This document shows, piece by piece, positions 7,863 through 15,967 of a DNA stretch of 37,943 nucleotides. The translations under genes were made by a program, and so were the position numbers. A model generated the notes under the pieces. It was not told the DNA's origin, did not search any database, and was given only the letters and a program-made list of their open reading frames with translations. The DNA is from Microcoleus asticus IPMA8 (GTDB lineage: Bacteria > Cyanobacteriota > Cyanobacteriia > Cyanobacteriales > Microcoleaceae), in NCBI RefSeq assembly GCF_013179805.1, contig NZ_SRRZ01000069.1:1-37943 (forward strand), given 5' to 3'. Every line of letters starts with the position of its first letter. The stretch's first letter is position 1.

Positions 7863-10800
7863 TTAAAGTTGTGTATCTGCATCTCTTTTTGGTGAAGATG
7901 TAGAAGCTAATTCAGCATCAACCTCTTTGAGGTATTTGATAAACTGAGAGCTGTTATTTTCAGAAAGTTTTTTAATGATTTGACCTGTTTTCAAGTCAGC
8001 AGCCAAGACCGGATTATCAGCTTCATCTCTGACTAAACACCTAACATTATTGCGAGATTGGCTAATAAAAGCTGTCCAGTTCCCCACAGGGATTTTAGTT
8101 TCTCCAGTTTGGTTATATGCTTCAGAAATCGCATCTTTCAGCAATTGTGAGAGGTGGGCGGGGCTGGCAGCAATGTCTTCGGGTTGAGATGGCGGTTTGT
8201 TTTGGGTAGGGGTTGGCGATACAAGCGATCGCTTTTGGGTAGGGGTTGGCGATACGGATTGCGATCGCCCTTGACAAGGAGTTGGCGCGACTTCTGCAAG
8301 TTCCTCAACTGATGCAATTAGTTGCACAGAGCTAGGGTTGATGTTTAAGATCAGAGCGCTGCCTTTATGCGAGGGTTCAATAGTGGCCTCAAAGGTAGTG
8401 CCGATCGGCAATTTAGGTGAATTAGCAGAGAACATAGCTAATTCTTGTCCGTCAAGGAGGACAATAGGGCTGCCGTCGCGCCTCGAACCGCTACCGCTAA
8501 CAGAACCCACCTCAAAAGTCAATGTTTTCTGCCTCCATTTTGGACTGCTAAAGTCAACATCTTTCAAGTCATTGTACTTCTGTCCAATCAGTTCAGCTCT
8601 GTCAAACTGAAAGCTTTGCAATTGCTGGCAAATTTCATCTGTAAACAAATTTAGAACCAATGCTGCTTTAGGTGTTTGGTTTTGGGACTCAAGCCAAGTA
8701 TAATCAGCAGGAGCTACAATGCGTGAACTGACATCTTTGGTGCGACCAAGACCATCCCGGTAAGTTAAGTCTAAACTGTCGATGTCGTTGACATTTTCGC
8801 AAAACTTCTTCTCAAGAATTCCCACCAGTTTTTCGCTGGGTTCAATTAAGGCAAAATTGACCATTGGCAGGCTCGGATGCAAAGTTGCTTCATATTTAAT
8901 GCCTTTGCTGTCTAACAATTCTTTCCAATGTCCAGCTAAGTCTTTGCCAACTGGCTGTCGCTTCTTATCCATGACAGTCTTATTGCTGCCGTCGAGTTCA
9001 AATTCCTCGAAAGGGACGCTCAGAACGTAAGTGTCTTTTGGCATTGCTTCGTGGAGTCGCTCGTACTCAGGTTCAAGGTTGAATTCAATCAGCAGTTGGC
9101 GAGAAAGTTCCTTACAAGCTTTGCGAGGGACTTCTAAGTTGGGATTGGCGGTTTCGACGTGCCACATCGCACTAGCAGCTAAAAACCGTTCTTCAGGGTC
9201 AGTCCAAGCTTCGGTCACATCGGCTCTTAAGCTCTCGTATAACTTGCTGACGGCTTCTTTAATTGCCTTAGAATCGCCGCCGCACTCCAAGTGAATTTCG
9301 CCCATCCTTTCTCGATAGCGTTCCTTAATATCTTGCGCCCACCTGACATAATGTTTCTCCCATTTTTCTCGCTCATCTAAGTCAGAAGGAGACTCGAACA
9401 GGTAGCGAAACTCGTCGCGGTGGCGGCTTTTTAGACGAGTCGGTTCCCACTCTGGGTTAACAGCCTCTCTAGCAATGCAATTGATAGCGGTGCCGTCTCC
9501 TATAGGTAATGGCACCGTTTTGTAAAGCCTGGGGTCGTCTTTGTAATCAAATAGGTAGCTTGGGTGCTGTTCTGACCACTGCTTAGCTTTGGATAACAAG
9601 GTGGGGTGGTGGTCTTCGGTGCGAGTAGCACTTTTGGGACTGTCCACTTCAATTTGCAGGGCATCAAATAGCTTTCCAAGAAGCTGCCGCTTCTGTTGAT
9701 TGAATAAACTTTCTGGCTGTCCCGGTTCTGCTGCTGACGATTGCACTCTCCCGATTAAGGTAGCCACCCAGCCGATTTTATTTTGGGCGATCGCTACGGC
9801 AATTTGCCGCAATTTGGTATACTTGCGATCGCCATCACTATCGGTAGCTTTAGTGTAGTCAACTTTCTCTCGCTTCTCAACTGCATCGTACTCATTCTCT
9901 TGATTAGCGTGCCTGGTTTCAGAGGCGATATTCGGCATTCGGGAAGCAGGCGTAATCACTAATTGATCGCCGTCAAAATCGCATTGATGATGCTGCAGGG
10001 CTTGGTCAGAGCGAATGAAAACGCACCCTTTGTATTGCGTTAATTCGCGCTGGCTTTTGTTGTCTACTGTGTAGCGGCGGATGTTATCTTTACTGACAAT
10101 TGGGTATCGGGTAACGATGACTTCTGTGCCGTGTCGCAAGTGGGGGGCAACAATTGTACCGGGTTGGAGGTTGTCACAAGGTTGAGCCATTGCTGAACCA
10201 TGATGAATTGCTCCCTTAATTGCTAAGTCTTTCCACTTTTTAGCCAGTTGTTCTTGCATGAAATCGACGACTTTGGGAAAGTCGAGGAGTTGACCGAGTT
10301 TGTCGTTCCTCAAAATTGAAATTAGCCGGGATTCGTTGCGTTGGGCTTTTTCATCTGTTTCGTCTTCTAATCCGCTGCTGTCTTCGTGAAGGCTAGATTG
10401 AAAAGCAGCTTTTTTGTCGTGCTGCTCCACTAAGTATTTGGCAAGTTGCAGCCGGTTATTTTGCAAGTCAGCGAGCTTTTGGACTTCTATTTTGGTCGGT
10501 GTGGCTATGTCAGCTCCAATAGCTGCTTCGGAATACCAAATCGAAAATTGCCAGGAATTTTCGTATTCAGTTACTTTGGCGTTGCCTCGATTTCCCAGTA
10601 TAGCTTTGGGAAATTCGTAGTCGCCACAGGGGATAAGTTCAGCTAATTGCAATGCGGCAACTCCTTTGATAGAGGAGCGATCCATGATGATATCATAACC
10701 CAAGTCGGAGGTTAAATTAGCATCAGGCAACAGCGTTCCTTTGGCAAGAAAGCTAATTTCTGGAGTGTGGCAGTCTTCTTGTCCCCATTCCTGCATCCAG

Positions 10801-11396
10801 GCAAATCTGAATTGAAAAGGTCGGTTGTAATTCCCTCCTAATTGTTGGGCTAGTGCCGGTGAAATTTTACCGTGACAGTCTCCGGTTTGCCACTTATGAG
10901 CTTTCGCTTTTTCACTTTGGTCATCGCTTTGAGAATCAACAATTTTGAGTCGCAAGGTTTCGCCGTCAAGGGAGCTATCTAACAATTTGGCTCCTTGGTT
11001 GCAACTGCTAACTAGCAGTGAGCCGTAGCGACAGGCGTGGTCGGGTTGGGTTTTGAATAAGCTCAACATTTTGGTTGAGAGTTCCATGTCTGCAAAGTAC
11101 ACATTTTTGCCGGAGCTGAAAGCAACTCTTCGGGTAATACCATCTCCGAAATCGATGTTTTTCAGAGGGTCGAAGCTGGTATCATTTGGGTCTGGTTTAA
11201 CGATGGTTAGGGATGCTAATTCTTCAGGTTCAAAAAGCAGTTCAAGCAGGGAGTTACGCAGCACTTCTGATTCAGCTTGGTACCGCCCCTTTGCTCTACC
11301 TTCAGTCAAGGACATATCAAAGACTGGGATTTTTAGTCCTTCCCCAGCTACCCATTCTGTGGAGCGATATTCTGGGGTAAGTTTTCTTCTGCTCAT
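7863..11396 (-). CDS. two-barrel RNA polymerase of RDR/QDE-1-like type (putative)
   Basis: 1177 residues; AGGAG ribosome site 8 bases before the ATG. Blocks matching eukaryotic cellular RNA-dependent RNA polymerases occur in order. DCHGKISPALA (173-183) matches DGxGKIS, and RPFQFRFAW (192-200) matches PSAFQIRYGG. AKG (218-220) and RSSIKG (240-245) match YKG and SMxKF, giving candidate active-site lysines K219 and K244. GTEVIVTRYPIV (423-434) matches GxVVVxKNPCLHPGD. DFDGD (473-477, bases 9966-9980) matches DLDGD, the metal-binding loop shared with bacterial RNA polymerase beta-prime. NKIGWVATLIG (539-549) matches NDSLGIIANAH, and VDSPKS (584-589) matches VDFPKTG. The family builds RNA with two double-psi barrels in one chain. 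Residues 345-400 and the Pro/Thr/Gln-rich stretch near 1060-1095 look like linkers. It stands alone in its transcription unit between T4SS and mob genes. Template (DNA or RNA) and role are unknown; a primer or element-specific transcription role is speculation. The fold call is fairly secure, activity is not. Confidence 0.85.
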   Translation of the reverse strand: MSRRKLTPEYRSTEWVAGEGLKIPVFDMSLTEGRAKGRYQAESEVLRNSLLELLFEPEELASLTIVKPDPNDTSFDPLKNIDFGDGITRRVAFSSGKNVYFADMELSTKMLSLFKTQPDHACRYGSLLVSSCNQGAKLLDSSLDGETLRLKIVDSQSDDQSEKAKAHKWQTGDCHGKISPALAQQLGGNYNRPFQFRFAWMQEWGQEDCHTPEISFLAKGTLLPDANLTSDLGYDIIMDRSSIKGVAALQLAELIPCGDYEFPKAILGNRGNAKVTEYENSWQFSIWYSEAAIGADIATPTKIEVQKLADLQNNRLQLAKYLVEQHDKKAAFQSSLHEDSSGLEDETDEKAQRNESRLISILRNDKLGQLLDFPKVVDFMQEQLAKKWKDLAIKGAIHHGSAMAQPCDNLQPGTIVAPHLRHGTEVIVTRYPIVSKDNIRRYTVDNKSQRELTQYKGCVFIRSDQALQHHQCDFDGDQLVITPASRMPNIASETRHANQENEYDAVEKREKVDYTKATDSDGDRKYTKLRQIAVAIAQNKIGWVATLIGRVQSSAAEPGQPESLFNQQKRQLLGKLFDALQIEVDSPKSATRTEDHHPTLLSKAKQWSEQHPSYLFDYKDDPRLYKTVPLPIGDGTAINCIAREAVNPEWEPTRLKSRHRDEFRYLFESPSDLDEREKWEKHYVRWAQDIKERYRERMGEIHLECGGDSKAIKEAVSKLYESLRADVTEAWTDPEERFLAASAMWHVETANPNLEVPRKACKELSRQLLIEFNLEPEYERLHEAMPKDTYVLSVPFEEFELDGSNKTVMDKKRQPVGKDLAGHWKELLDSKGIKYEATLHPSLPMVNFALIEPSEKLVGILEKKFCENVNDIDSLDLTYRDGLGRTKDVSSRIVAPADYTWLESQNQTPKAALVLNLFTDEICQQLQSFQFDRAELIGQKYNDLKDVDFSSPKWRQKTLTFEVGSVSGSGSRRDGSPIVLLDGQELAMFSANSPKLPIGTTFEATIEPSHKGSALILNINPSSVQLIASVEELAEVAPTPCQGRSQSVSPTPTQKRSLVSPTPTQNKPPSQPEDIAASPAHLSQLLKDAISEAYNQTGETKIPVGNWTAFISQSRNNVRCLVRDEADNPVLAADLKTGQIIKKLSENNSSQFIKYLKEVDAELASTSSPKRDADTQL

Positions 11397-11507
11397 TGAT
11401 TAGCTCCTGAATCCTAGTTTTTACATTTTTAGGACTTACGCACAGTAATAGTCCAGATTTTGACAATGTTGTTCCTTCACAAATTCCTGCTACTGAGTGA
11501 TATTTAC

Positions 11508-11525
11508 CCCCTCCAATTGGAGGGG
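11508..11525. promoter_or_regulatory. conserved palindrome, site 3 (between polymerase and a divergent small gene)
   Basis: CCCCTCCAATTGGAGGGG, a perfect 18-bp palindrome. On the minus strand it is followed by GTAAATATCAC. It lies 111 bp upstream of the polymerase start and 60 bp upstream of the divergent plus-strand gene at 11586, so it could act on both. Confidence 0.8.
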
Positions 11526-11585
11526 TTTAGAAGAAAGAAGTAGCGTGTTACAATCAGGATGACAATCCCAATGTGGAGAAAAAAA

Positions 11586-11810
11586 ATGAAAGTAGTCCGC
11601 ACAACTACGGCTATGAAAAGCCAACGGGATTATTTCTCTGATAGCGATAGCGATGCACTTGCTCGCGTTGCTTTTGGAGAAGGTGAAAACAGTCAGCAGT
11701 TTGGAGGTTTGAGTTTTGATGCTGACGGGGTTATTCAAGGTAGAGCATCAATGTTGTTCAACGTCACCGAAGAACAAGTGGAGAACCCTCAATACTGGAT
11801 TGATTTATAA
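11586..11810 (+). CDS. small acidic protein, function unknown
   Basis: 74 residues from the ATG at 11586, which has GGAG about 8 bases upstream. An upstream in-frame ATG at 11559 has no ribosome site. The protein begins with a basic stretch (MKVVRTTTAMKSQRDYF), then a Ser-Asp run, then an acidic C-terminal half with ADGVIQGRAS and VEENPQYW-like sequence. No family is recognised. It is divergent from the polymerase gene with the site 3 palindrome between them, so it may be co-regulated. A small regulator or accessory factor is possible but nothing in the sequence proves it. Confidence 0.5.
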   Translation: MKVVRTTTAMKSQRDYFSDSDSDALARVAFGEGENSQQFGGLSFDADGVIQGRASMLFNVTEEQVENPQYWIDL

Positions 11811-12004
11811 GAGATACCGACCGAAATTAAGTCTTCGCTCTTACAAAACAAACGTGTCACATTGTAATATCATTTGTAAAAAGTCTTGCTACAATCTGCA
11901 TCGTTGGGTTTATTTCACGAAATCAACCTACTGTTGCTACTGTTGCATGACTTTTCATAAATGGTATAATTCGGAGGTGTCTAACTCGGAGATATTTAAC
12001 AATT

Positions 12005-12070
12005 CAGGTGTCAGATCAAGGTATTTGTGACACCTGAAAAGATGGCTAACGCCGTTTTTTGGACGGCGTT
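12005..12070. terminator. two hairpins between convergent genes
   Basis: Two inverted repeats sit where the small plus-strand gene and the Gp157 gene converge. One is CAGGTGTCA/TGACACCTG (12005-12013, 12028-12036). The other is AACGCCGT/ACGGCGTT (12048-12055, 12063-12070), which overlaps the Gp157 stop codon and is followed on the plus strand by TTTTA. The second looks like a weak factor-independent terminator for plus-strand transcription. Confidence 0.45.
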
Positions 12071-12669
12071 TTATCCGAAGAACGACTTTCAAGCGTTTGG
12101 TTGACTTGAAGAGAGTGCAAATTGTTACCGCCAAGCAAGCTGTAAACCACTTTGCGCTTGCGAAAAACCCTAGTGCCATCTACAGGCATTCCTTGTTTCC
12201 AAGCGTCTGAAATCGCCTTTTTGTCGGCCGAAATTACGGTTTTGGTTTCGACTCGGCGATAAGGTTCTGGCAGTTGAGATGAGTCAATCAAAACTTCACA
12301 GGTAGGTGGATTTTCCTTAACAGTAATGCGGCGGTGTTTGCCGATAACTTCAGAAGTTAACACGCCGCACTCGTTGAAGTAGAGAACGGTTTTATCTAAG
12401 CGCTCTCTCCACCCCTGGAGTTTGTTGATAGCTCTTGAATGCAGTTCTATCAAATACTGCATCCGGGCGGTAATTCCTGCAATTTCGGCATCAATTTGAT
12501 CGGCTAAGTCGGCATGGGCATCTACAGCAAGTTCCTGGGTTTCTTGGGTTTGCCAAAGGGATTGCAGCAGTTGGTCAATTTCTTCTGAGCTTTCTGCTGA
12601 CTCTAGTTGATGCCAAAGTTGAGCCGCAGTTATTGAACTTTGAGCAAGCGTTGCGGTGGCTAAATTCAT
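12046..12669 (-). CDS. Gp157-family phage-type protein
   Basis: 207 residues. The C-terminal half carries the Gp157 (Siphovirus Gp157, PF05565) pattern: ITVKENPPTCEVLI, then LPEPYR, then TKTVISADKKAISDAWKQG, then a VDGTRV ending. The N-terminal half is helical (about 15-95) with an acidic start, as is usual in that family. Gp157 proteins come from phages and mobile elements, often next to recombination genes, and have been linked to phage resistance in Streptococcus. Their biochemical role is not settled. GGAGGA lies 9 bases before the ATG, inside the end of the upstream small gene, so the two are translationally linked. The C-terminus is very basic (KTPSKKRR). Confidence 0.8.
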   Translation of the reverse strand: MNLATATLAQSSITAAQLWHQLESAESSEEIDQLLQSLWQTQETQELAVDAHADLADQIDAEIAGITARMQYLIELHSRAINKLQGWRERLDKTVLYFNECGVLTSEVIGKHRRITVKENPPTCEVLIDSSQLPEPYRRVETKTVISADKKAISDAWKQGMPVDGTRVFRKRKVVYSLLGGNNLHSLQVNQTLESRSSDKTPSKKRR

Positions 12670-12671
12670 GC

Positions 12672-12845
12672 TTAGTATCCTCCGTTGATGCAGGTGTGAT
12701 AATAATCGCGGCGTTCTTCGAGTTGAGTAAGCGCAGCCATTGTTGCCTCGTCGGATTTAAGAGAGATTTGTTTGTCCTTTTGAATTTTGCTAACTGGTTG
12801 AGAATGAGTTAAATTTTGTGAGTTTGACTGGGTAATTTTTGGCAT
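12672..12845 (-). CDS. small protein upstream of the Gp157 gene, function unknown
   Basis: 57 residues from the ATG at 12845; a TTG at 12854 would add three residues. Ser/Gln/Lys-rich N-terminus, then a short helix (DEATMAALTQLEERRDYYH). The stop codon is two bases from the Gp157 start and its last codons hold the Gp157 ribosome site, which supports real translation. Divergent from the nuclease-like gene at 12911, with a 65-bp shared promoter region. No family recognised. Confidence 0.5.
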   Translation of the reverse strand: MPKITQSNSQNLTHSQPVSKIQKDKQISLKSDEATMAALTQLEERRDYYHTCINGGY

Positions 12846-12910
12846 ACAATTCAAAAAACTTTCTTAAAAATAGCGCGACCGCGCTCTTAAAAAAAGGAGT
12901 ATTTAAAGTT

Positions 12911-13984
12911 ATGAATTATCCTATAGTTTTTTACCCAAAAGTGGTAATGCAATTCTGCCATCAATATCCTTTGCCAGAGGCAACTTCTAGTTGTGCCACC
13001 TCATCCCAACTTCAAGAAACTCAACAATTCGGGAAACCTGTTTTTTTGTTGACTCCGCCTCAACCACCTGTGGTGTTACCTGTCAAGTTGCTGTGGTTAA
13101 TTTGGGTGTTTTGGCTCTATGGTGCGATCGTACTTCCGCTGTTAGCTATTTCTTGGGGTTGGCTGTGGTGGGAAATGCTGTTGGTAGTAGCTGCTTATTC
13201 ATGTTTAATTGCGGCTGCTTATAGTTATGTGTTTGGTTGCCGTCAAAAACTGCTATCCAGGTATAAACAGCAAGTTCTTGAGTACAACCAACAAAATATA
13301 TTATTCCCTCAACATTTATCCTCGAATAAACAGCAAGAGTTTTCTAGTTTTAAGGTGGAAAAAGAAGGGTTGCAGACAGGTTTAAAAAGCGCAAAACTTG
13401 AGTTAGATTCCAGAAATCGATTGCTCAAGGATTTGATGTCACTTCGCGTTAGTCCTAATGGCACATCTCAAGCTCGGCAAGGAGTGAGTGAACAACGCTT
13501 TTTGCAATACTTACAGCAATATTTCGAGGAAGTTGTCCAAGCAGCAGAGTTTAAAATTCCGTCATCTCAGAGGAGCTATTCAGCAGATTTTATTGTAATT
13601 CACACTCCATCTGGGATAGGAATTGATGTCGAGATTGATGAACCTTATGCTGGCAAATCTAAGAAGCCCACTCACTGCTGCGATGCTGACAGCGATATGC
13701 GCCGCAATCAATTATTCTTAGAGTGGAATTGGATTGTGGTTAGGTTTACTGAAAGGCAGGTGGTTCAGGCTCCTTTGAGCTGTTGCAAGTTCCTGGCGAT
13801 TGCGATCGCCTTTGTAACGGGCGATCGCTCTTATTTAAAGCAACTGGAAACTGAACCCGATTTGCTGAGCGTCAAACCTTGGACAACAAGAGAGGCAAGG
13901 GCTATGGCTAAAAGCAACTATCGCCTTACTTATTTATCTGGATTTGGTGTCGGTTCTGCTTGCAATCGGGTTTCAAAGTTTTGA
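12911..13984 (+). CDS. membrane-anchored PD-(D/E)XK-like nuclease-fold protein
   Basis: 357 residues from the ATG at 12911, which has AAGGAG 11 bases upstream. Two transmembrane helices at about 59-84 and 87-109 form a hairpin near the N-terminus. A helical region (about 130-185) follows, then a cytoplasmic domain of restriction-endonuclease-like pattern: YSADFIV (D226), a strand, then GIDVEIDEPY (D239, E241, D243, E244), then a conserved Arg (near 264) and WNWIVVRFTERQV (273-285). The D...ExD core with a terminal R-F-T-E-x-Q strand is typical of small PD-(D/E)XK domains common in cyanobacteria. Nuclease activity is inferred from the fold only. It is one of few plus-strand genes in the element. 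A membrane-tethered nuclease could serve entry exclusion or defence, but this is untested. Confidence 0.65.
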   Translation: MNYPIVFYPKVVMQFCHQYPLPEATSSCATSSQLQETQQFGKPVFLLTPPQPPVVLPVKLLWLIWVFWLYGAIVLPLLAISWGWLWWEMLLVVAAYSCLIAAAYSYVFGCRQKLLSRYKQQVLEYNQQNILFPQHLSSNKQQEFSSFKVEKEGLQTGLKSAKLELDSRNRLLKDLMSLRVSPNGTSQARQGVSEQRFLQYLQQYFEEVVQAAEFKIPSSQRSYSADFIVIHTPSGIGIDVEIDEPYAGKSKKPTHCCDADSDMRRNQLFLEWNWIVVRFTERQVVQAPLSCCKFLAIAIAFVTGDRSYLKQLETEPDLLSVKPWTTREARAMAKSNYRLTYLSGFGVGSACNRVSKF

Positions 13985-14098
13985 TGCGAGCGCACGCAAT
14001 ATCCGACTTATTGACTGCAATAAATGTTGATAATTAATACAAAAGAAATAAAAAAGTAGCCTTCAAAAAAGCTAAGTTTTTTAACCATTAAGCGTAAT

Positions 14099-14522
14099 TT
14101 ATCCAATAGCAAAGTCACTTAATTGTCGCATATTAGGAGGGTCAAAACCAAGTATAATGTCTTGTTTAGGAACTCCTAATTCTACGAGCTCGTTAGCAAT
14201 ACCCACCTCGGTTCCATCCTGCTGAATCCAAATTTTATTGTCCATAATATCTAGGTGCAAAACCGGGCCATAAATTCGCCGCTGATTGCGCCAGCCCACA
14301 TATAGCAAGTCTATTTGAGTCGTGAATGTAGAACAACCTCAAACGCTTGTGATGATTGAATCGATTGTTTACATCTCAAATGGTTTTGCTATATACTAAT
14401 TGATAATGATCGCGCTCGGTATCAAAGATAGTTTGAGCCTGAATTCGCTCATCCCACACAAGACTAGCGTGTTGGGAGAGCAGATTTTGGATGTGCTGCC
14501 TATAAAGGTCTACATTTGCCAT
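14099..14522 (-). pseudogene. xisI: xisI pseudogene interrupted by a MITE
   Basis: The 5' part (from the ATG at 14522) reads as XisI up to DTERDHYQLV. The 3' part resumes YVGWRNQRRIYG and ends with the XisI C-terminus (14099). XisI, with XisH, was described as a factor controlling excision of the fdxN element in Anabaena, and such pairs are widespread in cyanobacteria. An 89-bp insertion with terminal inverted repeats and a TA duplication splits the reading frame. Removing it restores an uninterrupted QLVYVGW. The start overlaps the end of xisH, as in intact pairs. Confidence 0.9.
14303..14391. mobile_element. 89-bp MITE, TA target duplication (IS630/mariner type)
   Basis: The ends are TAGCAAGTCTATTTGAG (14303-14319) and, reverse complemented, TAGCAAAACCATTTGAG (14375-14391), with four differences in 17 bases. 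TA flanks both sides (14301-14302 and 14392-14393). A TA duplication and short inverted ends are typical of elements mobilised by IS630/Tc1-mariner transposases. Excising the element plus one TA restores the xisI frame exactly, which fixes the boundaries. Confidence 0.85.
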
Positions 14523-14926
14523 TGTGCGATCGCCTCCTGCTCTATATCGTAAACAATTAAATGAATTTGGTTTTATTGAATTAAAGACTGAATAAACCCC
14601 ATTGTAAAAAAACTATCTTAGACATTGCTGGGTACTGCTAGGTATAAAAGGCGGTCAGTTTCTTGTTGTTGCAAAGCTGCTCGATAACTAATGAATTGTC
14701 CTAATGCTGTGTAAAACTGGGAGATTTTGGAGGGGCCAATAAAGCTTTTGATTTCAACGGCAATTTTTTGTCCGTCTTTTTCGGCCGCAACCACCCTTTC
14801 GGCACCCAAGTCGATGTAAAGTTCTAGAGTTCCTGCTTGTAAAGTGTATGGATCGTGAGTAATCTGCCATCCATCTTTCTGGAGAGCGATTTTAACGACT
14901 TCGTGAAAGACATCTTTAGCAGACAT
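14510..14926 (-). pseudogene. xisH: xisH pseudogene with two in-frame stops
   Basis: The frame from the ATG at 14926 reads as XisH (KDGWQITHDP, DLGAERVVAAEKDGQKIAVE, a PD-(D/E)XK-like core) for 102 residues. It then meets a TAA, continues in the same frame (DSFFTMGFIQSLIQ), meets a second TAA, and continues (QIHLIVYDIEQEAIAQW) to the natural stop at 14510-14512. The full frame would give 138 residues, the normal XisH length. Both stops look like single-base nonsense changes with no frameshift. The end overlaps the start of xisI, as in intact pairs. Confidence 0.9.
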
Positions 14927-15206
14927 AGCTGTACTGACTCGTTGTGTTTAATATCTCGGATAGTTGTATTTCAAGTATATACGCTCTTCATCTGAAAGCG
15001 ATGTTCTCGGGCAGCGCCACAAAACTTTGCCCCTCTGCCTTTTTTATGTCAGAAAAAGCCTTTCGTCCAAATATGATTGTCCAGCCGACGTAGTGTTGCG
15101 CCCGACGACTCGAACATATCGGCTTGTTCTTAGTGCAGGAGATACACCTATGGTGCTATGAGAGGAAGACCATTTTTGGATGTGGCGAAAAATGTTTGCT
15201 ATTGGC

Positions 15207-15236
15207 TGCCGGAGAAACAAACTTGTCTCTCCGGCA
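15207..15236 (-). terminator. hairpin downstream of the 126-residue gene
   Basis: TGCCGGAGA (15207-15215) and TCTCCGGCA (15228-15236) form a strong GC-rich stem just past the stop codon at 15245 in the minus direction. There is no T-run after it. The stretch 14927-15244 otherwise holds no recognisable gene. Confidence 0.4.
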
Positions 15237-15244
15237 TAATTGAA

Positions 15245-15625
15245 TTACCAGTCGATTTTTAGCTCGCAGTTTTTGTGGCTGCCGTTGCTGCTACCATTGC
15301 TGCTACCATTATTTGTGTCGTTGTTGCTACGGTTGCTGCTTTCGAGAGGGAATTGGAAGTTTAAGGCCAGCAGCTCTTGCTCGATAATTGACTTTCTGTC
15401 TTGGACTTTTTTGTCTCTCACAAGTTGCAGAGCGTGGATTATTTGGTCGATCGTTTGATAGCTTGTTTGTTGAAAATTCAAAACAAGTGTTGTTTCCCTG
15501 CCCATAATGTACAGTTCGTTTTCTGTTTGGTGGACGAAGGTTAAATTATTGAAGTAATAGGTGTAGGTTTGCGATAGTTCCATTTTTTTTTCCGATGCTT
15601 TATTTTTGGGCGCGACAGCGCTCAT
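15245..15625 (-). CDS. conserved-looking hypothetical protein with Asn/Ser-rich tail
   Basis: 126 residues from 15625, or 112 from the internal ATG at 15583 (MELSQTYTYYF), which looks like the more natural protein start. Residues 15-100 have an alpha/beta character (YYFNNLTFVHQ, LYIMGRETTLVLNFQQ, then helices with LQLVRDKKVQDRK). The C-terminus is a low-complexity NGSSNGSSNGS tail, probably expanded by triplet-scale repeats. No family recognised. It lies downstream of the mob operon on the same strand but 340 bp away, so it is probably transcribed separately. Confidence 0.5.
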   Translation of the reverse strand: MSAVAPKNKASEKKMELSQTYTYYFNNLTFVHQTENELYIMGRETTLVLNFQQTSYQTIDQIIHALQLVRDKKVQDRKSIIEQELLALNFQFPLESSNRSNNDTNNGSSNGSSNGSHKNCELKIDW

Positions 15626-15967
15626 AAATTTGTTTTTTCGTAAATGTTAGTGAGTACGCTAAAATGTACAAATAATTTATTTTTACCCATGCTGACTCAC
15701 AAATTATTAGAGCAAGCACGGCCTCAATTTACTTAATAGTTACGCCAAAATAGTTGATAAATACGTTAAAAAAGCTGTCAAAATTAGTGACAGCAATATC
15801 AGTAATTGGTACTCCTGCCTGGTAAGAATAATTGGGGGAATAAAACGGTTGACCCACCGTTATCAAAACCTTGATAAGCCGAACTACCCAGTAATTTATG
15901 TCGCAACCAGGAAATTTGTTAGCTAGCGCTTTTATTTAATAAAAGTCAAATTTTTAAGTGGCAATAA
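15626..15967. other. non-coding stretch with hairpins, downstream of the relaxase gene
   Basis: No gene is seen. Two perfect inverted repeats are present: GCTGTCA/TGACAGC (15774-15780 and 15788-15794) and TTATCAA/TTGATAA (15860-15866 and 15871-15877, loop AACC). The second, just after the relaxase stop codon in the minus direction, may be its terminator. An oriT here is possible but unsupported by any recognised nic sequence. Confidence 0.4.

Noticed and set aside
7863..11396. Reading the DFDGD protein as an ordinary RNA polymerase beta-prime fragment
   Set aside because: The invariant NADFDGDQM context is absent, and the surrounding blocks (GKIS, FQFR, VDSPKS) follow the RDR order rather than RpoC.
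11430..11445. AGGACTTACGCA, a sequence often seen at ends of cyanobacterial insertion elements
   Set aside because: Only one copy is present nearby, with no matching inverted partner or target duplication, so no element can be defined.
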